From Kiritimatiellales bacterium (GTDB taxonomy: Bacteria > Verrucomicrobiota > Kiritimatiellia > Kiritimatiellales > Pontiellaceae): 7,077 bases of DNA. Shown here piece by piece: positions 1 to 6,282 of this stretch (the first letter of the stretch is position 1; each line of letters begins with the position of its first letter). A program made the position numbers and the translations under genes. Below the pieces are notes generated by a model that saw nothing but the letters and a program-made list of their open reading frames with translations, searched no databases and had not been told where the DNA came from. The stretch spans positions 1 through 7,077 of the forward strand of contig WFRA01000042.1 of assembly GCA_015486775.1 (NCBI GenBank), in the 5' to 3' direction.

Positions 1-1
1 C

Positions 2-760
2 CCCGGAACCCGCTACCACCTCGTAGTGACCATCCCGTGGAACCCCACCCTCGCGCACATCTTCCTCAATCCGGAACTCCCCCTGCGCAACCGCATCGTC
101 GCCAACATTGCCGAGTGCTCGAAGCCCTTCGACGGTGTGCAGATCGACTTCGAGAGCATCGGCCAAGACGACGGAACCGCCTACCTCAACTTTCTCGCCG
201 CCGTCAAAAAGGCGCTGCCGCCCGGAAAAGTTTTCAGCGTCGCCGTCATGGCGCGCTGGGCGGAGCACAAACGAAAAAACCCCTATGATGCCTTCGACTA
301 TCCCTTCGTCGGGAGAATCGCCGACCGCGTCGTCGTCATGGCCTACGACGAACACTACGGTGGCGGTTCGCCCGGTGCCATCGCCTCCATCCCCTGGTGC
401 AAAAAAATCATTGCCCACGCCCGCGCCACCATTCCCGCCGGCAAGCTCGTCATGGGCATCCCGCTCTATGGCCGGGGCTGGCAGACCCCCGCCCTCGCCC
501 GCTCCTACAAAAACCGCGAAATCATCGACGAGCTGCGCAAAAAAAACATCGCCCCTTCCAACGATTGGAAAACCGGCGGTGCCTACGCCTACACCGAAAC
601 CGTCACCATCAACGTACACTACGAAACCCTCCAATCTCTGGAAGCCAAGATGCGGCTCTATTCCCAGCGCCCCATCCAAGGCGTCGCCTTCTGGCGCATC
701 GGCCAGGAACCGGAAGGTTTCTGGCAAAGTATCCAAAAAGAAACCTGCACCGTGGAGTAA
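2..760 (+). CDS. Family 18 glycoside hydrolase, 5'-truncated by window edge
   Basis: This is a probable GH18 enzyme, hydrolysing beta-1,4 links in an amino-sugar polymer (chitin or peptidoglycan type) through an acid/base glutamate and substrate assistance. The frame is open to the window edge, so the gene begins upstream; the GTG at 26 is internal. Numbering from that GTG, the GH18 signature DGVQIDFE is at 36-43, with D41 and the likely catalytic E43. MAYD is at 105-108, the conserved substrate-binding region, followed by SPG and IPW. GIPLYGRGW spans 144-152, and the last barrel strand carries FW at 222-223. The order resembles the YaaH/YdhD-like branch of GH18 with the first barrel strands missing. 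Any signal peptide, LysM or other N-terminal domain cannot be seen. It ends 52 bases before mnmH. It carries two TCCA-N5-TGGA palindromes (557-569, 630-642). The GH18 call is firm; the substrate is unknown. Confidence 0.88.
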   Translation, partial: PGTRYHLVVTIPWNPTLAHIFLNPELPLRNRIVANIAECSKPFDGVQIDFESIGQDDGTAYLNFLAAVKKALPPGKVFSVAVMARWAEHKRKNPYDAFDYPFVGRIADRVVVMAYDEHYGGGSPGAIASIPWCKKIIAHARATIPAGKLVMGIPLYGRGWQTPALARSYKNREIIDELRKKNIAPSNDWKTGGAYAYTETVTINVHYETLQSLEAKMRLYSQRPIQGVAFWRIGQEPEGFWQSIQKETCTVE

Positions 761-812
761 CGCAAAAAGATAATTCAATGCACAGTAGGTAAAAAATCCT
801 TTTATCGAGCCT

Positions 813-1898
813 ATGAAAAACATGGAACTACCGACAACAGACGATTTTGAAGGAATCGTGTTCGGCGATGTGCCGCTGATCGACGTGCGCGCCCCGGTGG
901 AGTTTGCCGACGGGGCGTTTCCGGGAGCGGTCAACCTGCCGCTGATGGACGACGAGGAGCGGCGGCAAGTGGGCATCTGCTACAAGCAGAAGGGGAACGC
1001 CGAGGCGGTCAAGCTGGGGCACGAGCTGGTTTCCGGCGAGGTGAAGGCGGCGCGGGTCGCCGCTTGGGTCGGATTTTTGGAGACCCGCCCCAATGCGTTG
1101 CTTTATTGTTTTCGCGGCGGGATGCGCTCGCAGATTGTCCAGCAGTGGATTGCGGAGGAGACGGGAAAGTTTGTCCAACGGCTGGAAGGCGGCTACAAGG
1201 CTTTCCGCCGCTACCTGATCGACCACCTCGATCCCGCGACGCTCAAGAGCACGCCCCTTGTTCTGGGTGGCCGCACGGGCGTGGGAAAAACCATTTTGCT
1301 CCAACGGTTGGAAAACGCGGTGGATCTTGAAGCGATCGCGAACCATCGCGGCTCTTCGTTCGGGCGCTTCACCACGCCGCAGCCCACGCCGATCAATTTC
1401 GAGAACCGGCTGGCCTGGGCGTTCATCAAGCACAATGCCGCCGGATTTTCCCATATGGTGCTGGAGGATGAGGGGCGCAACGTGGGCGACCGCTACCTTC
1501 CGATGCCGCTGGTGGAGCATTTCCAAAAGGCCGACGTGGTGGTGCTGGAACGCTCGCTGGAGGAGCGGGTGCAGATTACCTTCGAGGAATATGTGGTTGC
1601 GGCGCAGGCCGACTACCAGGCGCTCCACGGGAAGGAGGCGGGGCTTGTCCAATGGCTGGAACAGATGGACAACAATCTCTTCCGCATCCGCAAGCGGCTC
1701 GGTGGCCTGCGCCACCAGCAGATCAGGCAGCTTCTCCACGAGGGGCGGCACCGGGAGTGGATCGAACAGCTGCTGCGCGACTACTACGACCCGATGTACG
1801 ACTACCAGCTTGAAGGCAAGAGTTCCAACATTGTCTTTAAGGGTGGCGAGTCCGAGGTGCTTGAATACCTGAAGAAAACATCCCGGGATAGGGCTTGA
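813..1898 (+). CDS. mnmH: tRNA 2-selenouridine synthase MnmH/SelU
   Basis: The family converts 2-thiouridine at the wobble position of Lys, Glu and Gln tRNAs to 2-selenouridine, through a geranylated intermediate, using selenophosphate. At 361 residues the protein is full length for the family (about 364 in E. coli). An N-terminal rhodanese domain includes IDVRAPVEF (23-31) and the active-site loop CFRGGMRS with catalytic-type C99. EGGYKAFRR follows at 125-133. The C-terminal half is a P-loop domain with Walker A GGRTGVGKT (152-160) and the family motif NHRGSSFG (177-184). No clear ribosome binding site precedes ATG 813; ATG 822 in the same frame is an alternative that would remove three residues. 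Selenophosphate synthetase (selD) is not in the window, so selenium use needs it elsewhere in the genome. The stop codon overlaps the -35 element of the leuC promoter. Three TCCA-N5-TGGA palindromes lie inside the gene. Confidence 0.96.
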   Translation: MKNMELPTTDDFEGIVFGDVPLIDVRAPVEFADGAFPGAVNLPLMDDEERRQVGICYKQKGNAEAVKLGHELVSGEVKAARVAAWVGFLETRPNALLYCFRGGMRSQIVQQWIAEETGKFVQRLEGGYKAFRRYLIDHLDPATLKSTPLVLGGRTGVGKTILLQRLENAVDLEAIANHRGSSFGRFTTPQPTPINFENRLAWAFIKHNAAGFSHMVLEDEGRNVGDRYLPMPLVEHFQKADVVVLERSLEERVQITFEEYVVAAQADYQALHGKEAGLVQWLEQMDNNLFRIRKRLGGLRHQQIRQLLHEGRHREWIEQLLRDYYDPMYDYQLEGKSSNIVFKGGESEVLEYLKKTSRDRA

Positions 1899-1922
1899 AC
1901 GGGCGGAGGCGGGGGATATAAT
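1895..1922 (+). promoter_or_regulatory. Sigma-70-type promoter for leuCD
   Basis: A -35 element TTGAAC (1895-1900; four of six consensus bases) and a perfect -10 TATAAT (1917-1922) are 16 bases apart. The -35 overlaps the mnmH stop codon. Transcription would start near 1929, giving a leader of about 20 bases before leuC, too short for an attenuator or leader peptide. The -10 sits inside an inverted repeat, GCGGGGGAT-ATA-ATCCCGC (1909-1927), which could serve as an operator. This rests on sequence match and position only. Confidence 0.7.
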
Positions 1923-1940
1923 CCCGCGTTCGTTGAATCT

Positions 1941-1948
1941 AGGTGGAG
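1941..1948 (+). promoter_or_regulatory. Ribosome binding site fixing the leuC start
   Basis: AGGTGGAG lies a few bases before ATG 1952. An in-frame GTG at 1943 is part of this site and would give a three-residue-longer protein, but it leaves no room for its own binding site. The family start ([11 protein letters not shown] here) also agrees with ATG 1952. Confidence 0.75.
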
Positions 1949-1951
1949 ATT

Positions 1952-3355
1952 ATGGGAAAGACACTATTTGAAAAAATCTGGGACCGGCATGTCGTCAAGG
2001 AACTCGCCGACGGCGAGGTGCTGCTTTATATCGACCGCCATCTGGTGCATGAAGTCACCAGCCCGCAGGCCTTCGAGGGGCTACGCCTGGCCGGTCGCAC
2101 CGTGCGCCATCCGGAGCTGACCTTTGCGACGGCCGACCACAACGTCCCGACCGACAGCCGCACGGAGATCGTTGATCCCGTGGCCAAGACGCAGGTGGAC
2201 GCGCTGGCGAAAAACTGCGCGGATTTCGGGATCACCTACTACGGCATGAATTCGGACAAGCAGGGCGTCGTACACATCATCGGCCCAGAGCAGGGCATCA
2301 CGCTTCCGGGCACCACGGTGGTCTGCGGCGATTCGCATACGGCCACGCACGGTGCGTTCGGCGCCATCGCCTTCGGCATCGGAACCTCCGAGGTCGAGCA
2401 TGTGCTGGCCACGCAGACCCTGCGGCAAAAGAAACCGAAGCAGTACAGGGTCGAGTTCAAGGGCAAGCTCCCCCTCGGCGTGACCGCCAAGGACATGGTG
2501 CTGGAGCTTTGCGGCCAGATCGGCACGGCGGGCGGAACCGGCTGCGCCTTCGAGTTCTGCGGCGAAGCCATCGAAAACCTTTCGATGGAGGGCCGCCTGA
2601 CCGTCTGCAACATGGCCATCGAGGCCGGCGCGCGGGCGGGGCTGGTTGCCCCCGACCAGACCACCGTCGACTATATTCTTGCCGAAGACCGACCCTTCGC
2701 CCCGAAGGACGAAGCATTGGAAGCGTCGCTGGCCTATTGGAAAAAGCTCTATTCCGACGACGATGCCACCTTCGACAAAACACTCGTGATCGATGTTTCG
2801 AGCCTTGAGCCGCAGGTGACCTGGGGTACCAGCCCCGGCATGGTGACGGGAGTTTCCGGCGAGGTTCCCGCGCTCGACGCCGTGGCGGAATACAGCCCCG
2901 AAGATGTGCGCGGCGCGCTCGACTACATGGGGCTGGAACCGGGCATGAAAATAACCGACATCCAAATCGACACCGTATTCATCGGCAGCTGCACCAACGG
3001 CCGCATCGAAGACCTGCGCGAGGCCGCCAAGGTGATGGACGGCAAGAAGGTGGCCGACGGTGTCCGCGTGCTGGTGGTTCCCGGTTCCGAGAAGGTTCGC
3101 CACCAGGCCGAGGCCGAGCGCCTCGACCGCATATTCCACGAAGCGGGCGCGCAGTGGCGCTATGCCGGGTGCAGCATGTGCCTCGCGATGAATCCCGATA
3201 AGCTGAAGGAAAAAGAGCGTTGCGCCTCCACCTCGAACCGCAACTTCGAAGGGCGGCAGGGGCGCGGCGGACGCACCCACCTCGTCAGCCCCGCCATGGC
3301 GGCCGCCGCCGCCATTGCCGGCCACTTTGTGGATGTCCGCGAATTGGAAGGATAG
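1952..3355 (+). CDS. leuC: 3-isopropylmalate dehydratase large subunit LeuC
   Basis: LeuC is the Fe-S subunit of isopropylmalate isomerase, which with LeuD interconverts 2- and 3-isopropylmalate in cytosolic leucine synthesis. The 467 residues match the usual bacterial length (E. coli 466). The start [15 protein letters not shown] is typical, as are the aconitase-superfamily stretches [21 protein letters not shown] and [11 protein letters not shown]. The three [4Fe-4S] ligands are C347, C407 and C410 (SCTNG and GCSMC), the same numbers as in E. coli LeuC. The C-terminal part has [10 protein letters not shown] and the usual [16 protein letters not shown] ending. It has its own promoter at the end of mnmH and is presumably cotranscribed with leuD 84 bases downstream. 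No homoaconitase-specific feature was recognised, although the LeuC/HacA families are close; the adjacent LeuD favours the leucine pathway. Unlike mnmH, it contains no TCCA-N5-TGGA palindrome. Confidence 0.97.
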   Translation: MGKTLFEKIWDRHVVKELADGEVLLYIDRHLVHEVTSPQAFEGLRLAGRTVRHPELTFATADHNVPTDSRTEIVDPVAKTQVDALAKNCADFGITYYGMNSDKQGVVHIIGPEQGITLPGTTVVCGDSHTATHGAFGAIAFGIGTSEVEHVLATQTLRQKKPKQYRVEFKGKLPLGVTAKDMVLELCGQIGTAGGTGCAFEFCGEAIENLSMEGRLTVCNMAIEAGARAGLVAPDQTTVDYILAEDRPFAPKDEALEASLAYWKKLYSDDDATFDKTLVIDVSSLEPQVTWGTSPGMVTGVSGEVPALDAVAEYSPEDVRGALDYMGLEPGMKITDIQIDTVFIGSCTNGRIEDLREAAKVMDGKKVADGVRVLVVPGSEKVRHQAEAERLDRIFHEAGAQWRYAGCSMCLAMNPDKLKEKERCASTSNRNFEGRQGRGGRTHLVSPAMAAAAAIAGHFVDVRELEG

Positions 3356-3420
3356 CCGCAAAAAGGCACAAGAAGCACAAAGAGACGGTCTTCGTGCCTT
3401 TTGAGCCTCTTTGTGGCCAA
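3355..3420. repeat. Intergenic imperfect hairpin repeat between leuC and leuD
   Basis: The left arm (about 3355-3385, GCCGCAAAAAGGCAC onward) pairs imperfectly with the right arm (about 3389-3417, ending CTCTTTGTGGC). Reverse-complementing the right arm gives GCCACAAAGAGGCTCAAAAGGCAC, which aligns with the left arm with scattered mismatches. The right end reads TTTGTGGCCAA, like the end of the element behind lemA (TTTCGCGGCCAAT, 6994-7050). It begins at the last base of the leuC stop codon. In mRNA it would fold between the two leu cistrons and could influence their relative expression or stability. No coding role is seen. Confidence 0.7.
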
Positions 3421-3439
3421 CAAAAAAGGAATTGATACG

Positions 3440-4060
3440 ATGGAAAAATTCGAGACATTCACAGGAACGGTCTGCGCGGTGGATCGGGCGAACATCGACA
3501 CGGATGCGCTGATCCCCAAGGAATACCTGCGGTCGATCAAGCGCACCGGATTCGGGCATGCGCTCTTTTCCGACTGGCGCTACAACGCCGACGGAACCGA
3601 CAACCCCGATTTTATTTTGAACCAGCCCAAAGCCAAGGGCGCCTCCATCCTGGTCGGCCGCAACAACTTTGGGTGCGGCTCCAGCCGCGAGCATGCGGTC
3701 TGGGCCGTGGCGCAGCAGGGGTTCCGGGTCGTGATTGCCCCCCGCGAGGGCGAGATTCCCGCCTTTGCCGACATCTTCCGCAACAACTGCGCAAAGAACG
3801 GCGTGCTGACCATCGAGCTGTCCAGCGAAGAGGTCGACCAAATCTTCAAGCTGGTCGAGGCCGACGAACCGCTCGAAGCCACCGTGAATCTGGAAGAGCA
3901 AAAAGTGGTCGTGGGCGGTGTCGAATTTGCCTTCGATATCGATCCGGCCGTAAAGGAAAAATTGCTGCTGGGCATGGACGACATTTCCGAAACGCTCCTG
4001 AACGAAGCCGAGATCAGCGCCTTCGAGGACACCCACGATCCGCAGTTGGCGACAGCTTAG
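3440..4060 (+). CDS. leuD: 3-isopropylmalate dehydratase small subunit LeuD
   Basis: LeuD is the swivel-domain partner of LeuC in isopropylmalate isomerase. The protein has 206 residues (E. coli about 201). It shows the family start MEKFETFTGTVCAVDRANID, then DTDALIPKEYL (20-30), SDWRY (44-48) and the substrate-loop signature GCGSSREHAVWA (78-89). The reading frame stays open upstream to an ATG at 3401, which would add 13 residues encoded by the intergenic hairpin. The start chosen is ATG 3440, because AAGGA (3426-3430) lies nine bases upstream and it matches the family N-terminus. It follows leuC in the same operon and is closed by the terminator at 4094-4122. It looks complete, with no missing conserved residue. 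Confidence 0.97.
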   Translation: MEKFETFTGTVCAVDRANIDTDALIPKEYLRSIKRTGFGHALFSDWRYNADGTDNPDFILNQPKAKGASILVGRNNFGCGSSREHAVWAVAQQGFRVVIAPREGEIPAFADIFRNNCAKNGVLTIELSSEEVDQIFKLVEADEPLEATVNLEEQKVVVGGVEFAFDIDPAVKEKLLLGMDDISETLLNEAEISAFEDTHDPQLATA

Positions 4061-4065
4061 CCCTT

Positions 4066-4112
4066 TCCAATCCTTGGAAAACCCGCTACAAAGAAAGCTT
4101 CCAGTCTCTGGA
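4066..4112. repeat. Two copies of the TCCARNNNYTGGA palindrome
   Basis: TCCAATCCTTGGA (4066-4078; the palindrome extends outward to TTTCCAA-TCC-TTGGAAA) and TCCAGTCTCTGGA (4100-4112) lie 34 bases apart behind leuD. The second forms part of the terminator stem. They are the clearest noncoding members of a motif found nine times in the window; the other copies are at 557, 630, 1174, 1300, 1648, 4702 and 5415. Confidence 0.75.
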
Positions 4113-4122
4113 GGCTTTTTTT
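4094..4122 (+). terminator. Factor-independent terminator of leuCD
   Basis: AAAGCTTCCAG (4094-4104) pairs with CTGGAGGCTTT (4108-4118) around a three-base loop. This is an 11-pair stem with one G-U pair, and the stem's 3' end merges into seven consecutive Ts (4116-4122). It sits 33 bases after the leuD stop and ends only 24 bases before the next gene. Confidence 0.88.
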
Positions 4123-4146
4123 GCGGAAATCTCCATAGGGAATCGT

Positions 4147-4698
4147 ATGGACAACATGGAAATCATATTTGATGTGGTGGGGAGGGTGCTTCCAGCCGTT
4201 GGGGTTGAGTTTCTCCTGATTGGCGGACATGCGGTGAACCACTATGGCTACAGCCGGGCAACCATCGATGTCGATTTCATGATTGCCTCAAGCCATGCCG
4301 ATGCGGTCAGGACTGCAATGAGGTCGGCGGGGTTTACGAATATTTCACAAACAGACAACGTTGTTTTCTTCAACCACCCCGCAATTCCGCATCGGGTGGA
4401 TTTTTTGCAGGTCGATGCGGAAACGCTTCGTTCACTTGTGGGCAGGGCTTCGCGGATTGAATATGGAGGGCAGTCGCTGTTGGTTCCCTCCCTTCCCGAT
4501 CTAATCGCAATGAAGTTGTTTGCGCTGAAGCAAGGATCGGCACAGCGAGAAGCGAAAGATTTCCCGGACATTGTAAACCTGGTTCTCGAACACGGATTGG
4601 ACATTGAGGCGGAGCTGGAACCCTTGTGCGAAAAATATGCCGACCAGGAAATATATTCAAGGTTGGCCCGGAAAATCCGGGAGGAACGCAATGCTTGA
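4147..4698 (+). CDS. Nucleotidyltransferase-like protein, DNA polymerase beta fold
   Basis: The 183-residue protein carries the core of a minimal nucleotidyltransferase: GGHAVNHYG (26-34), then R37-x-T39-x-D41-V-D43, the usual pair of metal-binding acids, and a candidate third acid D85 in RVDF. Further on are LPDLIAMKL (116-124) and R134-x2-KD-x2-D141, a pattern also seen in AbiEii/MenT-type and related uncharacterised nucleotidyltransferases. The family would transfer a nucleotide to a protein, RNA or small molecule; the substrate cannot be told. AGGGA (4137-4141) precedes ATG 4147; ATG 4156 is possible. The frame runs open upstream through leuD, but that extension is a shadow. The gene overlaps the next one by eight bases. 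Its DNA is poorer in G+C than its neighbours (28 of 60 bases at 4321-4380, against 41 of 60 at 2521-2580 in leuC), suggesting transfer. The fold is fairly sure, the role open. Confidence 0.8.
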   Translation: MDNMEIIFDVVGRVLPAVGVEFLLIGGHAVNHYGYSRATIDVDFMIASSHADAVRTAMRSAGFTNISQTDNVVFFNHPAIPHRVDFLQVDAETLRSLVGRASRIEYGGQSLLVPSLPDLIAMKLFALKQGSAQREAKDFPDIVNLVLEHGLDIEAELEPLCEKYADQEIYSRLARKIREERNA

Positions 4699-4867
4699 TT
4701 TTCCAAAGATTGGAACGGTGGTGGAGCCGCCGCAGAAAAAGATGGACTCGATGGAGTACATCCGCTTTTGCGAGTTTTGCGTGAAAAACAATCCGCACAT
4801 CACGCCTGAAAATTGCCTCCATCGAAAGACGGGCGAGGAGAAGATCAAGGTGCCGTTCCATTTCTAG
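4691..4867 (+). CDS. Small 58-residue protein coupled to the nucleotidyltransferase
   Basis: This small protein matches no family I can name. Its start overlaps the end of the preceding gene by eight bases (ATGCTTGA), and a strong ribosome binding site, GGGAGGA (4679-4685), lies five bases before ATG 4691. Together these support real, translationally coupled expression. The protein has MEYIRFCEFCVKNNP near the middle (21-35) and TPENCLHRKTGEEKIKVPF towards the end. C27, C30, C42 and H44 form a C-x2-C-x11-C-x-H arrangement that could bind a metal, though this is only a pattern. No signal peptide, membrane segment or helix-turn-helix is evident. Like its partner it is relatively poor in G+C (28 of 60 bases at 4741-4800). 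It could be a partner, inhibitor or substrate of the nucleotidyltransferase. alr starts 15 bases downstream. It carries one TCCA-N5-TGGA palindrome (4702-4714). Confidence 0.72.
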   Translation: MLDFPKIGTVVEPPQKKMDSMEYIRFCEFCVKNNPHITPENCLHRKTGEEKIKVPFHF

Positions 4868-4882
4868 CGCAACCCTGTCCGG

Positions 4883-5977
4883 ATGAAAAACTATCTCACA
4901 GCTTCGATCTCGGCCTCGGCGGTGCGGCACAACATTGCGCTGCTTCGCGGGCGGATCGGCGCGGGCGTGAAGCTCTGCCCGGTGGTGAAGGACGATTGCT
5001 ACGGCCACGGGATGGATGTGCTCTACCCGGTGCTCGCCGGACTGGTGGATGGCTTTGCGGTGGCTTCGCCACACGAGGCGCTGGCGCTGCGCCGCCGGGG
5101 ATACAAGGGTTTTGTCCTCTGCCTGCTCTCGGCCTATTTCGACGAGCTCGACGTGCAGGACGAACTGGTGCGCCAGTCGATCACCCAGACCGTGATGTCG
5201 TCCACCGCGCTGGCCTCGATCCGGGCGGCGGCAGAGCGCGTGGGCGCCACGGCGCAGGTCCACCTGAAGGTCGACTCCGGCATGGGGCGGCTGGGGGTTC
5301 CCGTCGGCCAGGCCGCCGGATTGATCCAGGCGATCCACGAACTCTCCGATGTGGAGCTGACCGGAATCTACACCCACTTTTCCTCGGCCGAGGAGGCCGA
5401 CAAAAGCACAACCTTCCAACAGCTGGAACGCTTTGTTTCCATTCTTCCAAAGGCGGGAAACCTGACGGTCCACGCCGCGAACTCGGCGGCGGCGCTGGAG
5501 CTTCCCGAGTCGCATTTCGACATGGTGCGCGTGGGGCTCGCCCTCTACGGCTACCGCCCGGTGGAGGGGCTGGATTTCCGCCCCTGCATGGCGGTGGCCG
5601 CCAAGCTGATCGCCGTCAAGCACCTGCCGAAGGGGAGCCGCAGCGGATATGGGCTGGTGTATGAATATGCCCGCGACAGCCGCGTGGGCATCGTCCCCAT
5701 CGGCTATGGCGACGGCTATTTCCGCAACCTGTCCGACCGCGCCGTGGTGCGCATCCACGGGAAGGATGCGCCGGTCTGCGGAAGGGTCTCGATGGATCAG
5801 ATGACGGTGGACATCACCGACATCCCCGAAGCCAAGGTGGGCGACGAAGTTGAAGTGATCTCCTCCGACCCCGCCGCGCCCAACAGCGTCGGAAATCTGG
5901 CGCGGCTGGCGGGTACCGTCCCCTATGAGATCACCTGCCACCTCGGCCACAACATTCGCCACCTGCTGGTAGACTGA
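4883..5977 (+). CDS. alr: Alanine racemase Alr
   Basis: Alr is a PLP enzyme interconverting L- and D-alanine for peptidoglycan synthesis. The 364 residues are a normal length. The PLP lysine is K36 in VVKDDCYGHG; the usual sequence is KANAYGHG, so three residues of the loop differ while K36 and YGHG are kept. HLKVDSGMGRLG carries K129, the position of the carbamylated lysine in the Geobacillus enzyme. THFSSAEE and MVRVGLALYGY follow. SGYGLVY contains the second catalytic-type tyrosine, Y256. The C-terminal beta domain includes PIGYGDGYFR, CGRVSMDQMTVDIT and the closing PYEITCHLG. The ribosome binding site before ATG 4883 is weak. With only 15 bases to the small gene upstream, it may depend on that transcript. 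It is G+C-rich (43 of 60 bases at 5281-5340). One TCCA-N5-TGGA palindrome lies at 5415-5427. Confidence 0.96.
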   Translation: MKNYLTASISASAVRHNIALLRGRIGAGVKLCPVVKDDCYGHGMDVLYPVLAGLVDGFAVASPHEALALRRRGYKGFVLCLLSAYFDELDVQDELVRQSITQTVMSSTALASIRAAAERVGATAQVHLKVDSGMGRLGVPVGQAAGLIQAIHELSDVELTGIYTHFSSAEEADKSTTFQQLERFVSILPKAGNLTVHAANSAAALELPESHFDMVRVGLALYGYRPVEGLDFRPCMAVAAKLIAVKHLPKGSRSGYGLVYEYARDSRVGIVPIGYGDGYFRNLSDRAVVRIHGKDAPVCGRVSMDQMTVDITDIPEAKVGDEVEVISSDPAAPNSVGNLARLAGTVPYEITCHLGHNIRHLLVD

Positions 5978-6048
5978 TCCCGCTTCCAAGCCAAAATGAT
6001 GAAATAACAGGACGGACTCCTTTCCTTTAACAACCCTCCGCACCGTGC

Positions 6049-6127
6049 CGCAGGCATTCCTGCCTGCGTAAAAAGGCGGAAAGGAATGTCCGCCCCACAG
6101 GCCGGGAACGCCGAGCTCCAGCTCGGC
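6049..6127. repeat. Compound array of three hairpins (REP-like)
   Basis: Three perfect short stems follow one another in the alr-lemA gap. CGCAGGC/GCCTGCG lies at 6049-6068 with loop ATTCCT. GGCGGA/TCCGCC lies at 6075-6094 with loop AAGGAATG. GCCGAGCT/AGCTCGGC lies at 6110-6127 with loop CC. The first two loops contain ATTCC and its complement GGAAT. A degenerate partial copy of the second unit may lie at 6010-6025 (GGACGGACTCCTTTCC). The array is between the alr stop and the terminator, so it would be in the alr transcript. It resembles dispersed extragenic palindromic elements; dispersal is inferred, since no second array is in the window. Confidence 0.65.
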
Positions 6128-6163
6128 TTGAAAAGAAAACCCCACACACAAAAACAAGACAAC

Positions 6164-6195
6164 GAACCGGAATCCTTTCCCGGCTCCTTTTTTTT
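6164..6195 (+). terminator. Probable terminator of the alr transcript
   Basis: CCGGAA (6167-6172) pairs with TTCC-GG (6177-6183, one bulged C), extended by an outer GA/TC pair across a mismatch. Eight Ts (6188-6195), an A and six more Ts follow. The stem is imperfect, so confidence is moderate. Confidence 0.6.
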
Positions 6196-6200
6196 ATTTT

Positions 6201-6237
6201 TTGCAATAGCAACCAAATCGACCTTGCCTGTTGCAAG
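6201..6237. other. Two small TTGC/GCAA inverted repeats
   Basis: TTGC-AATA-GCAA (6201-6212) and CTTGC-CTGTT-GCAAG (6223-6237) lie side by side behind the alr terminator and 157 bases before lemA. They could be operator half-sites or chance. I found no convincing promoter next to them. Confidence 0.3.
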
Positions 6238-6282
6238 AAAATCAGCCATCAAAGAGGGAAAGTAATGGGCAGAATATTAAAA

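Noticed and set aside
1138..1149. TCCAGCAGTGGA as another copy of the palindrome
   Set aside because: The spacer is four bases, not five, and it lacks the inner R/Y pair; kept out of the count.
828..1751. Open frame on the - strand opposite mnmH
   Set aside because: It lies fully inside mnmH, which has all its family motifs; no domain or ribosome binding site supports the antisense frame.
3401..3439. Upstream ATG extending leuD by 13 residues
   Set aside because: The extension is encoded by the intergenic hairpin, has no ribosome binding site, and is absent from the family; ATG 3440 has AAGGA at good spacing.
2081..4036. Long open frame of 651 codons on the - strand opposite leuC and leuD
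   Set aside because: It is antisense to two certain genes in G+C-rich DNA, has no recognisable domain, and crosses the intergenic hairpin; it is a shadow of codon bias.
3673..4146. N-terminal extension of the nucleotidyltransferase frame
   Set aside because: It overlaps leuD in another frame and passes through the terminator; the low-complexity Arg-rich translation is typical of a shadow.
4190..4204. TTCCAGCCGTTGGGG as a tenth palindrome copy
   Set aside because: The right arm is TGGG rather than TGGA; at best a decayed copy.
4370..6157. Long open frame of 595 codons on the - strand opposite the small gene and alr
   Set aside because: It is antisense to alr, rich in His, Arg and Gly as in shadow frames, and starts beyond the alr stop inside the hairpin array.
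5923..6252. Open frame of 109 codons on the - strand after alr
   Set aside because: It reads through the three-hairpin array and the terminator into the end of alr, with no family resemblance.
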